Shown: positions 8,003 to 18,035 of the stretch, piece by piece | Position numbering within the stretch: the stretch's first letter is position 1 | Layout: the number at the start of each line of letters is the position of its first letter | IMG/VR virus record: IMGVR_UViG_3300044613_002638 | Span: 43,448 to 107,447 of that record | DNA: 64,000 bases | Source: a virus | Reading direction: 5' to 3' (one strand) | The notes under the pieces: model-generated | What the model was told of the DNA's origin: nothing | The model's database searches: none | Seen by the model: the letters and a program-made list of their open reading frames with translations, nothing else | Position numbers and translations under genes: made by a program

Positions 8003-11000
8003 ATGGCCATTGGTAGAATTAGCGGCGCACTACTATTTTCCGACCTAGATCGACAAGGCACAGATCTTGCTTTTACCACCAATGGCCAGCCATTGGTTTA
8101 CATGGATTTTACCAACTTTAGACTAGGTATCAATACTAATTCTATTGTTGATACGTTTACAGTTGATGGAACTGCTAATGTTTCAGGCATAACAAAAATT
8201 TATGGAAATTTAGTTGCTGCATCTGGTGTTGAAGCATATGATGTTACTACGGGTGCATTCAATGTGGTTGGCGGTGCTGGTATCACTGGTAATTTATATG
8301 CAGGTAATTTATTTGCCAACAACTTCAGTGGTAATATCTCTAATGCCGGCGGCAGTTCTATTTTTGGTAATATCGCAGTCACCTATGCAGGAGTATTTGG
8401 ATCACTTAACACAGCGAATGCCGTAATCACTGGTGGCTATATAAATGACCTAGCCAATCTTACCGCTACTGCTGCTCAGTTTTCAAATTTTAGTTCAGGT
8501 AACATACTAGTTTCTGGCGGTTATATCTCATCGCTGTCAAATATTACAGCTACCACAGGCAATGTAGAAAGTTGGTATGCTACTGCACTTAATGCTACCA
8601 ATGGTAATATAACTACCCTTACTGTTACAAATTTTAGCACTGGTAATGCTGTTATTAGTGGTGGTTATATAACCAGTTTAAGTAATGCATATATCACAAC
8701 CAGTGATGTAACAAATTTTAGCACAGGCAACGCTGTTATAAGCGGTGGCTATATTGCTGGATTGGCAAATGCAACTATAACCACAGGTAATGTAGAAAGT
8801 TGGTATGCTACAGAATTAAATGGCACCAATGGTAATATCACTAATCTAACTGCTACAAACTTTAGTTCAGGCAACGTTCTAATTTCTGGCGGATATATTA
8901 GTCAACTTTCTAATATAACTGCGGTCACTGCTAATCTTGGTAATTTACAGATTGAAGATATTACATTATCTAGTTTAGTAGGTAATATAATCATCGAGCC
9001 CTTATTGAGTGATAGTAATGCTTTAACAATTATAAGTGGAACTAGCGCATTACAATTACCTTCTGGAACAACTGTACAACAACCCAGTAATGCTTATCCA
9101 GGTGCTATAAGATGGAACACTAGTATAAGCAGCATCGAAGTATATTCGGATCCAACTTGGATTCCTTTACTAAGCGAAATAAACAACCAAGTAATTACCC
9201 CAGACGGTGTGAGCAATAATTACGTATTGGATTATGTCAGCACTGCTGAAGGTATTATTGTCAGCATTAACGGAACATTACAGCAACCTGGAACAGCCTA
9301 TACAGTATCTGGATCTACTATTTCCTTTACAGAAGTTCCATTAGTATCAGATATTATATCTATTAGATTCATTTCTGCCGGTATTACTGAAAACAATGTT
9401 AATTTTGGAAACATTGCTGCTAATCTTATACCTTATGCTAATGTCACTTATGATTTAGGATCTACATCTAATAGATGGAGAGATTTATGGTTAGCAGGAA
9501 ACAGTATTCATCTGGGTGCAGCACTAATAACTAGTGTAGGCAATACAGTACAACTACCAGCCGGTTCTACTGTAGGAGGTGCCAATGTTGATATTACATC
9601 AATTGAATCTAATATTATTGTTTTAAATGCAAATGTAGAAGCAGCTAACGCAGCTATAATTACTGCAAACTCGGCAATGAAAACCTATGTTGACGTTAAC
9701 ATTGCCGATGCTATCTTCATCGCTGGAAGTTATGGCAATGCAGTTGTTGCAGAATATTTGTATTTTGACCCTTTAATATTATCTATTAGAGCCAACCTTG
9801 GTTCGACTCAAATTTGGGCTAATGCAAATATAGCTACCATTAATGCCAATTTGGGTTCATATCAAACATATGCCAATGCTAACGTTGTGGCTATACAGGA
9901 CAACTTAAGTGCATATCAAACATACGCTAATGCCAATGTTGTGGCTATCCAGGACAATTTAAGCGCATATCAAACATATGCCAATGCTAACGTTGTGGCT
10001 ATACAGGCCAATTTGGGTTCATATCAAACATATGCCAATGCTAATGTTGTAGCTATACAAGCCAATCTAGGTGCCTACCAAACGTATGCAAATGCCAATG
10101 TTGTTGCCACTCAGGCTAACTTAGGTTCTTTTCAGACATACGCTAATACCAAAATTGGAACTAATAGCAACAGCAATCTGGTGGTTGTAGCGACTACCGC
10201 TACAACTTCAACCACTACAGGTGCATTAATTGTTAGAGGCGGAACTGGAATAGCTGGTGCTGCTGTGGTTGCTGGTAATGTAACAATAGGCACCACAGCC
10301 CTTTCGTCACGAGCTAATTTATATCTTACAGGAGGAAATTTAGCAGCAGCTCCTGGTAGTTCACTTAAGATTGCAGAATTTCATTCAACAGTTACTAATG
10401 CTTCATATATTCAATTTTTAACACAAAGACACGCTCAAGGTGCAGATTGGACCACTGCTAACACTAGAATACAGCAAATGATTGATGTAACTCCGCAGGG
10501 TTACATTGAATTTAATCCCAATGGGGCACAGTATGGAGTGGCAATAGGGTCTCAAAATTTCCAGGATATTGCACGATTTCACGACAGTACTGGTAATGTG
10601 GTTATCAGATCAACTACCGCAACAACATCAACAACCACAGGTGCTTTAGTTGTTGCTGGTGGTGTTGGTGTGGGTGGTAGTATCAGAGTTAGTGGAAATG
10701 TAGGAATTGGAACGTCAACTCCGCAAACAGGAACTTTATTCAATGTAGCAGGAATTTCGGACCTTGGCAGAGATGGTTCGAATGGTTACATCCAAGTAGT
10801 TGGTGGTGGTGTAACTAATACAGGGTACATAGGATTTTATACCAGTGCCGATGTTCGACAAGCATATATCGGTTATATAGGTACTCCCAATGATGCGCTC
10901 AACATCGAAACTGATGCAGGATCAAATAAACCAATTCGATTTGCAACAAATGCTACACCTAGAATGACTATTGCCAGTAGTGGCAACGTAACGGTATCTA

Positions 11001-11854
11001 ACTACTTAACTGCAAACTTAACAACCACAACTAGCGGTCCATTTGATTCAGGTACAGGTGCTACGTGGACCAATCCTCGAACTACAGCAACTTGGGCTAA
11101 AATTGAAATCTGGGGTGGCGGTGGCGGTGGTGGTGGTTCCGCTTCTGGTGGTGCAGGAGGTGGTGGTGGCGGTGGTGCGTATTTTACTGTGACAGTCCCG
11201 TTTAATTATCTTGGCGCTACAGAAACTTACACCGTTGGCGGAGGCGGCGCAGGAGTAGCTTCTGCAACTAACGGAAGCGGTGGTGGAACTACTACGTTTA
11301 CTATTTCAAATTGGCCTGGCGGTGCAAGAACCATCTCTGCTTACGGTGGCGGTGGCGGAGGTGGCGCCGCATCTACTGTTGGTTATTCTGGTGGCGGTGG
11401 CGGAGGTGTTTTAGGAACGGGCGGTAGCGCAGCAGGCGGAACAATTGGGCAAGGAGGTGCTCCTATAGCCGGCGTACAGGCCAGTGGTGATGGTAACGAA
11501 GGTTATGGCGGAGGAGCCGGGTCCGGCGCAGTAGCAACACCAGGTGGTTTTGCCTACTACGGAGGTGGTGGTGGAGGTTGTGGCGAAAATGCTACTGGAA
11601 CAGGCGTTACTGGAATAGGTGGTAGTTCTGTGTATGGTGGAGGTGGTGGAGGTGGTGGTAACGACTCCGGCACTGTACGTTGCCCCGGTGGAACCTCTAC
11701 ATTTGGGGGTAAAGGCGGTGATGGTGGCTATGGAAATAATACCACTCCAGCGCAAGACGGCACAGTTCCCGGCGGTGGGGGAGGTGGTTCCGACTTAGGC
11801 ACAGCAGGTTCTGGTGCCGGCGCAGCAGGTAGATTGCTAATTACTATATGGTAA
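8003..11854 (+). CDS. Long tail fibre with glycine-rich adhesin tip
   Basis: 1283 residues, all fibre-like. Residues about 60-330 carry repeated FSTGNAVISGGYI-type units. Residues about 420-470 hold a VSINGTLQQPGTAYTV sandwich. Residues about 600-720 hold six 18-residue YQTYANANVVAIQ repeats. Two TTATTSTTTGAL/VxGG modules follow, near 740 and 880. The C-terminus from about 1030 is extremely Gly-rich, with many GGGGG runs between short strands, like glycine-rich receptor-binding tips of T4-like adhesins. It is probably a receptor-binding fibre. The small gene at 11859, 4 bases downstream, may assist its assembly. Confidence 0.85.
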   Translation: MAIGRISGALLFSDLDRQGTDLAFTTNGQPLVYMDFTNFRLGINTNSIVDTFTVDGTANVSGITKIYGNLVAASGVEAYDVTTGAFNVVGGAGITGNLYAGNLFANNFSGNISNAGGSSIFGNIAVTYAGVFGSLNTANAVITGGYINDLANLTATAAQFSNFSSGNILVSGGYISSLSNITATTGNVESWYATALNATNGNITTLTVTNFSTGNAVISGGYITSLSNAYITTSDVTNFSTGNAVISGGYIAGLANATITTGNVESWYATELNGTNGNITNLTATNFSSGNVLISGGYISQLSNITAVTANLGNLQIEDITLSSLVGNIIIEPLLSDSNALTIISGTSALQLPSGTTVQQPSNAYPGAIRWNTSISSIEVYSDPTWIPLLSEINNQVITPDGVSNNYVLDYVSTAEGIIVSINGTLQQPGTAYTVSGSTISFTEVPLVSDIISIRFISAGITENNVNFGNIAANLIPYANVTYDLGSTSNRWRDLWLAGNSIHLGAALITSVGNTVQLPAGSTVGGANVDITSIESNIIVLNANVEAANAAIITANSAMKTYVDVNIADAIFIAGSYGNAVVAEYLYFDPLILSIRANLGSTQIWANANIATINANLGSYQTYANANVVAIQDNLSAYQTYANANVVAIQDNLSAYQTYANANVVAIQANLGSYQTYANANVVAIQANLGAYQTYANANVVATQANLGSFQTYANTKIGTNSNSNLVVVATTATTSTTTGALIVRGGTGIAGAAVVAGNVTIGTTALSSRANLYLTGGNLAAAPGSSLKIAEFHSTVTNASYIQFLTQRHAQGADWTTANTRIQQMIDVTPQGYIEFNPNGAQYGVAIGSQNFQDIARFHDSTGNVVIRSTTATTSTTTGALVVAGGVGVGGSIRVSGNVGIGTSTPQTGTLFNVAGISDLGRDGSNGYIQVVGGGVTNTGYIGFYTSADVRQAYIGYIGTPNDALNIETDAGSNKPIRFATNATPRMTIASSGNVTVSNYLTANLTTTTSGPFDSGTGATWTNPRTTATWAKIEIWGGGGGGGGSASGGAGGGGGGGAYFTVTVPFNYLGATETYTVGGGGAGVASATNGSGGGTTTFTISNWPGGARTISAYGGGGGGGAASTVGYSGGGGGGVLGTGGSAAGGTIGQGGAPIAGVQASGDGNEGYGGGAGSGAVATPGGFAYYGGGGGGCGENATGTGVTGIGGSSVYGGGGGGGGNDSGTVRCPGGTSTFGGKGGDGGYGNNTTPAQDGTVPGGGGGGSDLGTAGSGAGAAGRLLITIW
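9806..10165 (+). repeat. Tandem 54-bp (18-codon) repeat in fibre gene
   Basis: The core TATCAAACATATGCCAATGC recurs at 9860, 9914, 9968, 10022, 10076 and 10130 with a strict 54-base period and small sequence changes. The translated unit is AYQTYANANVVAIQDNLS. The heptad-like spacing suggests a trimeric helical or beta shaft segment. Confidence 0.9.
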
Positions 11855-11858
11855 AATT

Positions 11859-12101
11859 ATGACTACTTTTGCAATTATTAATAGGAATACTTCTCGAGTT
11901 GAAAATATCAGTGAAGATCAGCGCAATGCTGAAGAAATAGTTCTTCCTGATCCATATTTTGTTGTACCCATAAAAGACACACCTTCACTTGTGTGGACGC
12001 ATGATGGCAACGAGTGGACTCAAATTTTGGGTTCAGGGATGGGCGGAATCGGCGACACATGGGACGGTGACAAATTTATCAGACCAAAACCTGTTGCATA
12101 A
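11859..12101 (+). CDS. Small fibre-associated protein (assembly-protein-like)
   Basis: 80 residues, following the Gly-rich fibre by 4 bases. It contains LVWTHDGNEWTQ and GDTWDGDKFIRPKPVA. The final part resembles the DRDAFVPPRPFASW segment of the assembly-type proteins at 21115 and 26821. Such small genes after Gly-rich adhesins often act as fibre assembly factors, but this is inferred from position and a short resemblance. A gene-free stretch of 107 bases follows with a T-run and a late promoter. Confidence 0.6.
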   Translation: MTTFAIINRNTSRVENISEDQRNAEEIVLPDPYFVVPIKDTPSLVWTHDGNEWTQILGSGMGGIGDTWDGDKFIRPKPVA

Positions 12102-12178
12102 TCTTGCAGCAATACATCAATAAAAATACACTTTTATTTTCATAGTTTTACACTTACGCAGCTGAATCTTTTTTTTGG

Positions 12179-12184
12179 TAAATA
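12179..12184 (+). promoter_or_regulatory. Late promoter motif TAAATA before second long fibre
   Basis: GGTAAATAGTAG lies 24 bases before ATG 12209, immediately after a T-run (12169-12176). Confidence 0.65.
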
Positions 12185-12208
12185 GTAGATATATCCTAAG
12201 GATTCATA

Positions 12209-15200
12209 ATGGCTGTCACACGAATTAAAAATAATCAGATCACTGACGCTACAATTACAGCAGCTAAAATTGCAAGTCAAACATTAGTTGGCAGTTTATT
12301 TGCTACAGATCTTACGCTAAACTCCAATTTAAGTATTATTGGTAATCTTACCATTACTGGAACATCCAGTAACATCAATGCTACCAATACGTTTATTTCT
12401 GATCCATTTGTAATTTTTAACAACGGTTACACAGGCTCGTTGACTAATTATACAATTGGTATGTTGTTAAATCGTAATCTTTCTAGCTTAGGGGATTTTG
12501 GCGCAGTAAACACAGCTTGGGTTTGGTCAGAAGCAGATGCAGCATTTACAGGTATAGCAACCACTGATACAGGTTCGGGTATCGTAAGCATTAATAATTC
12601 TGGTTACGCTAATATTAAAATAGGTAATTTACAAGCCGTTACTGCAATAAATGCTTCTAGCATTAGTGCTACTACAATTAGTTTCAATGACGCATCAGTA
12701 GCAAACTTAGTGGTAACAAATTTTAGTACCGGTAATGCAGTTATAAGTGGCGGTTATATTTCTGATTTAGCTAATGCCACTATAACAACTGGTAATGTAC
12801 AGAGTTGGTATGCAACAGACTTAAATTCTACCAATGGAAATATCACTACCCTTACAGCAACAACTGTTAATGCTGGTACAACAACATCAGCAACACTAAA
12901 TGCAACAACTGGTAATGTCACTACATTAGGTGCTATAGATACAACTACAGTAAATTTAAATGTTACCAGTGGTAATGTCACCACCTTAGGTGCTATAGAT
13001 ACAACTACAGTGAATCTAAATGCAACCAATGGAAATGTTACTACATTGGGCGTTGGAACTGCAACAGCCACTACACTTAACGCAACCAATGGTAATGTTA
13101 CCACATTAGGCGCTGTAGATACCACTACAGTGAATTTGAATGTAACCAGTGGTAATGTTACCACCTTAGGTGCTATAGATACAACTACTGTAAATTTAAA
13201 CGTTACTACTGGTAATATAACTACACTAGGTGCTGGAACTACAACTACCACTACACTTAATACAACTACTGCTAATATAACAAGCGGAGATGCTACTACT
13301 TTTGTAGCTGATAATTTTAGTTCTGGTAATGCTGTTATTACAGGCGGCAGCATAAACAGCAGTCCGGTAGGTAATTCTACACCATCAACTGGTGCGTTTA
13401 CTACTTTGTCGTCGAATGGTTTAACAACTTTCACTGATGCAACACAAAGCGATAACGCATCAACTGGTGCAGTTGTAGTTACTGGTGGTGTAGGTATTGG
13501 TGCTAATTTAAATGTAGCCGGAAATGTAACTATACTTGGTAATCTTCTAGTATTAGGAAATACTACAACACTTAACACTGAAACATTAAATGTAGAAGAT
13601 TTGAATATTACTGTAGCGGCCAATGCTACAAGTGGAGCTGAAGCTAATGGAGCCGGATTAACAGTAGCCGGAGCCAATGCCACCTTTACCTATTTAAATG
13701 CAGACGATAGCTGGAATCTGAATAAAAAATTAAACGGAACTAGTTTCAATGCAGCAGTAGCAAATATCACAAGTGCCAATATCACAACAATAGATGCAAG
13801 CACAACTACAACTGCAAATATAAATTCAACTACTGGTAATATTACTACACTTACATCGACCACAATCAACGCAGGAACAACTACGTCTGCTGTGTTAAAT
13901 GCTACTACAGGTAATATTACTACACTAGATTCAGGAACTACTACAACTGCTAATCTTAACACTAGCAATGCGAATATTACCTCTGGTTTTGCTACTACAT
14001 TGGTAGTCACTAATTTTAGTTCGCCTAACGCAGTAGTAACAGGCGGTTCTATCAACAATACTATTATTGGAAATTCCACGCCAGCTGCTGCTACGGTAAC
14101 TCTGCTATTGGCTGAAGGTAACATTGTTGCTAACTCGGGTACTTTAGCAACTAATTATACCACTGGTGCCATTGTGGTACCAAATGGCGGTGGTGTTGGT
14201 ATTACAGGCGATTTATGGGTTCAAGGGCCTAGCACATTTGCTGGTAATATTGTAGCAGGTAACATTCAGTTAAGCGGTAATATAAACGTACCAGTTGGCG
14301 GAACTTTCTCCAATACAGGTGTGTTCTTTGGTAATGCTGGAGGTATTGGTGCTTTGTATGCTGGTACTACCACATACACTGCCTTGCCTACTACTGTTTT
14401 ACAACTTAGTGGAAATGTAGACACTTACGCTCAGCTTAACTTTCAAAATATAAATTCTGGAAGTGCAGCTAGTACAGACTTTGTAGCAACAGCCGACAAC
14501 GGGTCAGACACAGACGGATATATCAACCTAGGTATAAACTCTAGCACATTTAATGTACCAGAATATCCTGGATATTATCCAAATGATGGTTATTTGATCT
14601 TGCATGGACTTGAACCAGGCACGGGTAATCTAAATATTCATTCGCATGCATCAACTTCAGTAATTAAATTTATTCAAGGTGAGTTTGATGATGGCAATAC
14701 AAAAGCAGCTATTACTTCCAACGGATTATTTGTAAATGCCACTACTGCCACTACATCAACCACTAGCGGTGCTTTCATTGTTACAGGCGGTGCTGCTTTT
14801 GGAAGTAATATTAATGCCGCTCAAGGCGCAGTGTTCAACGTGTCCAAAACTGCTAACTATGATTTTATTGTACGCGGTGACAACGACGATACATTGATTT
14901 GGGCCAGACCTAGTAGTGCATATGATTCAGTTGTAATTGGTAATAGTGCTACAACAAGCACATTGGTTGCAGGCGCTAAATTAATTATCAACACCACTGA
15001 TTCTATTTTAATTCCAGTTGGATCTACGGCACAAAGACCAGGGTCGACTGGCGGCACTGATACTGCTGGTATGATAAGATTTAATACCAGTAACGCACAA
15101 TTAGAATTTTATAATGGTTCAAGTTGGACTAATACTGGCACCAGTTTTACAGTTATTGCGTCTGAAACCTTTGATGGTGATGATCTGACAGTAAACTTTA

Positions 15201-15964
15201 CACTTGCTGCGTCGGCTACTACTGCCAGCGTTATTGTGAGCACAAACGGTGTTCTACAAATCCCAGGACTGGCTTATACAGTGAGTGGTACTACACTTAC
15301 TTTCACATCGGCACCGGCCACAGGTGACAAAATAGAAGTTCGTAGACTTGCAACTACAGCAACAGTATCAACATTAGAGTCATCAAATGGATTTGTATCT
15401 TTTGTAACAACTAATACTTTTGCCAACATCAATGCTGGTACAGGATCTGCTGTTACTAGAATGAGTTTCAACACCACTGGTAATGTTGCAGTTACTGGTA
15501 ATATAGCTCCTAGTGCAAACGTTGCTTATGATTTAGGTGATTCTACCAATTGGTTTAAAAATATTTTTGTAAATTCAACTATAACTGGTGGTGCTGATAT
15601 CGCAGAAAATTATATAGCTGACGCTGTTTATAACCCAGGTACAGTTGTTGAATTCGGAGGCGAAGCAGAAGTAACCGTTTCAATGACTGAAGGTAGCACC
15701 AAAATTGCCGGCGTAATAACTTCAAATCCTGCTCATGTCATGAATGGTGGTTTAAAAGGCAGTTCTATTGCTAGTGTGGCCTTATTGGGTCGTGTACCTG
15801 TAAATGTAATTGGACCAGTTTATAAAGGGGATATGTTGATTAGTGCGGGTTATGGATTCGCACGTGCCTGTTCAAATCCAATAATAGGATCAGTGATTGG
15901 CAAGGCATTGGCAAATTTTGATGGAGAAAAAGGTTCAGTCGAAGTGGTTGTTGGCAGGCTATAA
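12209..15964 (+). CDS. Long tail fibre with C-terminal autoproteolytic-chaperone-like domain
   Basis: 1251 residues. The N-terminus (TRIKNNQITDATITAAKIAS) is a common phage fibre attachment start. Residues about 210-370 are made of exact 20-residue units (NVTSGNVTTLGAIDTTTVNL), and a related repeat recurs near 520-600. A PGSTGGTDTAGMIRFNTSNA module and a VSTNGVLQIPGLAYTV sandwich lie near 950-1030. The last ~130 residues (ADIAENYIADAVYNPGTVVE, then SNPAHVMNG and VALLGRVPV) match the shared fibre end of the Peptidase_G2 type, in which the tip trimerises and may self-cleave. The same end occurs in the fibre at 16727. The cleavage call is from family memory. Confidence 0.85.
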   Translation: MAVTRIKNNQITDATITAAKIASQTLVGSLFATDLTLNSNLSIIGNLTITGTSSNINATNTFISDPFVIFNNGYTGSLTNYTIGMLLNRNLSSLGDFGAVNTAWVWSEADAAFTGIATTDTGSGIVSINNSGYANIKIGNLQAVTAINASSISATTISFNDASVANLVVTNFSTGNAVISGGYISDLANATITTGNVQSWYATDLNSTNGNITTLTATTVNAGTTTSATLNATTGNVTTLGAIDTTTVNLNVTSGNVTTLGAIDTTTVNLNATNGNVTTLGVGTATATTLNATNGNVTTLGAVDTTTVNLNVTSGNVTTLGAIDTTTVNLNVTTGNITTLGAGTTTTTTLNTTTANITSGDATTFVADNFSSGNAVITGGSINSSPVGNSTPSTGAFTTLSSNGLTTFTDATQSDNASTGAVVVTGGVGIGANLNVAGNVTILGNLLVLGNTTTLNTETLNVEDLNITVAANATSGAEANGAGLTVAGANATFTYLNADDSWNLNKKLNGTSFNAAVANITSANITTIDASTTTTANINSTTGNITTLTSTTINAGTTTSAVLNATTGNITTLDSGTTTTANLNTSNANITSGFATTLVVTNFSSPNAVVTGGSINNTIIGNSTPAAATVTLLLAEGNIVANSGTLATNYTTGAIVVPNGGGVGITGDLWVQGPSTFAGNIVAGNIQLSGNINVPVGGTFSNTGVFFGNAGGIGALYAGTTTYTALPTTVLQLSGNVDTYAQLNFQNINSGSAASTDFVATADNGSDTDGYINLGINSSTFNVPEYPGYYPNDGYLILHGLEPGTGNLNIHSHASTSVIKFIQGEFDDGNTKAAITSNGLFVNATTATTSTTSGAFIVTGGAAFGSNINAAQGAVFNVSKTANYDFIVRGDNDDTLIWARPSSAYDSVVIGNSATTSTLVAGAKLIINTTDSILIPVGSTAQRPGSTGGTDTAGMIRFNTSNAQLEFYNGSSWTNTGTSFTVIASETFDGDDLTVNFTLAASATTASVIVSTNGVLQIPGLAYTVSGTTLTFTSAPATGDKIEVRRLATTATVSTLESSNGFVSFVTTNTFANINAGTGSAVTRMSFNTTGNVAVTGNIAPSANVAYDLGDSTNWFKNIFVNSTITGGADIAENYIADAVYNPGTVVEFGGEAEVTVSMTEGSTKIAGVITSNPAHVMNGGLKGSSIASVALLGRVPVNVIGPVYKGDMLISAGYGFARACSNPIIGSVIGKALANFDGEKGSVEVVVGRL
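12831..13310 (+). repeat. Tandem 60-bp (20-codon) repeat in fibre gene
   Basis: GGTAATGTCACTAC-like cores recur at 12911, 12971, 13031, 13091, 13151, 13211 and, degenerate, 13271: an exact 60-base period. The unit ends TTTVNLN or TATTLN alternately, so at least two repeat types are mixed. The absence of stops on the opposite strand here follows from this composition. Confidence 0.92.
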
Positions 15965-15976
15965 AGGTTAACTAAA

Positions 15977-16690
15977 ATGGCTTTAACAAAACCCAAGCTT
16001 AGTCAGAATATCGACACCGATGTCTCAGTTTTTAGCGATCCAATATTAGTATTACATCAAGGATCAACATCTGCAAATTTAGATGTTGGTTTTTTAATGA
16101 ATCGTTCAAACGGTTTAACGTCCAATGCTGCGGTTATTTGGCAAGAAAGCACGAGAAGTTTTGTTTATATATTAACAAACGATAGTGGTGCATCAAATTC
16201 AAATCTTAATGTTTTATCATATGCCAACGTAACAGTAGGTAATATAACTTCCAACGTTTTATACACTTACGAAGGTATTCGTTGGGCAGGTAATGGTAAC
16301 GTTTTTGCGTCTGGCGGCGGTGGGGGCATAACTTACACAGCAAGTGCAACGGCTCCGTTGTCTCCTACAATTGGCGATCAATGGTATGATACCGGAACAG
16401 ATATATTATTTGAATATATTGACGATGGGGATGATGTTTATTGGGTAGATATCAATTCGCCTACACTGTATACAAATAATATTGTAACTGGTACAAGTTT
16501 ATCAATAACAGGTAATGCAACTGTAAACGATACTATGACTGCAGGCAATATTAGAACCAATGGAATATATTGGTCGGCAAATGGAATACCAATTACAAGC
16601 ACTACCGGCGGATTGCCAATTGATTTTGGTTTTGTAACTGATCCAGTGGCTTCATTAAACAGTCAAATTAATTTTGGTACTGTTATATAA
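15977..16690 (+). CDS. Short tail-fibre protein
   Basis: 237 residues. The N-terminal part (VFSDPILVLHQGSTSANLDV then GFLMNRSNG) resembles the TFISDPFVIFNNG start of other fibres. It then has WAGNGNVFASGGGGG and the module GDQWYDTGTDILFEYIDDGD ending in YWVDI, shared with the fibres at 18036, 24805 and 27251. The C-terminus DFGFVTDPV and INFGTVI is a known phage fibre end. It follows the long fibre by 12 bases and probably forms part of the same fibre or an accessory segment. Confidence 0.75.
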   Translation: MALTKPKLSQNIDTDVSVFSDPILVLHQGSTSANLDVGFLMNRSNGLTSNAAVIWQESTRSFVYILTNDSGASNSNLNVLSYANVTVGNITSNVLYTYEGIRWAGNGNVFASGGGGGITYTASATAPLSPTIGDQWYDTGTDILFEYIDDGDDVYWVDINSPTLYTNNIVTGTSLSITGNATVNDTMTAGNIRTNGIYWSANGIPITSTTGGLPIDFGFVTDPVASLNSQINFGTVI

Positions 16691-16701
16691 AACCAGGCAA
16701 A

Positions 16702-16707
16702 TAAATA
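16702..16707 (+). promoter_or_regulatory. Late promoter motif TAAATA
   Basis: CAAATAAATATAAAG lies 19 bases before ATG 16727, in the 36-base gap after the short fibre gene. Confidence 0.65.
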
Positions 16708-16726
16708 TAAAGATAAAGGTTTAGAA

Positions 16727-18034
16727 ATGAGTACACAAGTACAATGGCGAAGAGGAACCGACAGCGAGATTGCTGCATTTACTGGTGCTGACGGCGAAAT
16801 CACTGTTAACACCACTAATTACACATTAAATGTTCACGATGGTGTAACTGCCGGTGGCTTTGCTATTGTGGGCACGACAGCTACTCAAGCTCTTTCTAAC
16901 AAAACTTTGAGCGGCAACACTACAATTAGCGGTAATTTAATTCCTGGTGCAAATATTACTTACAGTTTAGGCACAAGCACAGCTAGGTTTAAAGATTTAT
17001 GGTTAGCTGGAAATACAATCTATTTAGATGGTGCCAATATTAGTGTAGTCAATGGTAACATTGTGTTTTATAATACCCAAGGTGCATCTGTTGATATTGG
17101 GTCATTGGATTCAACTTCAACTGCTTTTCAAACTTATGCAAATACAAAAATTGGAACAAACTCTAATAGTAATTTAGTTGTGCTGAGTACAACAGCTACA
17201 ACTTCTGCTACCACTGGTGCACTAGTAGTGAGAGGCGGAGTTGGTATAGCTGGTAATGTTATAGTAGGCGGAACTGGTGCGAGTTCTCTAAGAGCAGGTG
17301 CATTTGTCACTGATGTTCTTAATCTTGATCCTGGCACAAGTAATATAGCTTCGAGATTTGGAAAAGGGGCCATAGCATCAGGCACAGGCATAATAGGATG
17401 GAATCGCAGTGCCGGTCGTGGCGAAATGTCTTTCGTACAAAACAAAAACGGCGGATCCCAAGGCGGATTTGTATTTTATGATTGGGCCAACACAGCAGTT
17501 AACACAACCACAGAGATTTTCGCTATAACAGAAACTGGAAATATAAGTGTGTTTGGTAATATTACACCAAATGCAAACGTGATTTACGATATAGGTAGTC
17601 CTACGTCTTGGTTTAATACATTTTATGGAGTATCAACTCAAGCTAGATACGCCGACTTGGCAGAAAACTATCAAGCAGACGATGACTATGAACCAGGTGC
17701 TGTGTTGGTATTTGGTGGTACACACGAAGTTACTATATCAACACAATCTCATGACACCACAGTGGCAGGTGTTGTATCTACTAGCCCTGCACATTTAATG
17801 AATGGAGCATTGCAAGGGCACAATGTTGTAGCATTGGCATTGCAGGGACGAGTACCTTGCCGTGTGCAAGGGCCTGTGAACAAAGGCACTGTATTAGTTT
17901 CAAGTTCAATACCAGGAACTGCTGAAGCAATTGATTATACATATTATCAACCAGGCTCAATTTTAGGAAAAAGCTTAGAACAAATTGAAGATAACAGTAT
18001 TAGAACAATAGAAATAGTTGTAGGAAGATTCTAA
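16727..18034 (+). CDS. Tail fibre with Mtd-like N-terminus and autoproteolytic-type C-terminus
   Basis: 435 residues. Residues 1-50 (VQWRRGTDSEIAAFTGADGE, then LNVHDGVTAGG) match the N-terminal domain first described in the major tropism determinant family, used to attach fibres. NLIPGANITYSLGTSTARFK and QTYANTKIGTNSNSNLV follow. The C-terminal ~130 residues (ADLAENYQADDDYEPGAVLV, STSPAHLMNG, VALQGRVPC) are a second copy of the G2-type fibre end of the gene at 12209. No reverse transcriptase or template repeat was seen, so there is no support for diversity generation. Confidence 0.8.
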   Translation: MSTQVQWRRGTDSEIAAFTGADGEITVNTTNYTLNVHDGVTAGGFAIVGTTATQALSNKTLSGNTTISGNLIPGANITYSLGTSTARFKDLWLAGNTIYLDGANISVVNGNIVFYNTQGASVDIGSLDSTSTAFQTYANTKIGTNSNSNLVVLSTTATTSATTGALVVRGGVGIAGNVIVGGTGASSLRAGAFVTDVLNLDPGTSNIASRFGKGAIASGTGIIGWNRSAGRGEMSFVQNKNGGSQGGFVFYDWANTAVNTTTEIFAITETGNISVFGNITPNANVIYDIGSPTSWFNTFYGVSTQARYADLAENYQADDDYEPGAVLVFGGTHEVTISTQSHDTTVAGVVSTSPAHLMNGALQGHNVVALALQGRVPCRVQGPVNKGTVLVSSSIPGTAEAIDYTYYQPGSILGKSLEQIEDNSIRTIEIVVGRF

Positions 18035-18035
18035 C

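Noticed and set aside
9806-13310. CRISPR-like repeats
   Set aside because: The repeats are contiguous, in frame and without unique spacers; they are protein repeats.
12754-13683. A 309-codon open frame on the minus strand
   Set aside because: It is antisense to the 60-bp fibre repeat, Val/Thr-rich, and lacks a ribosome-binding site; its openness follows from the repeat composition.
16727-18034. Diversity-generating retroelement, because of the Mtd-like N-terminus
   Set aside because: No reverse transcriptase, template repeat or C-type lectin variable end is present in the window.
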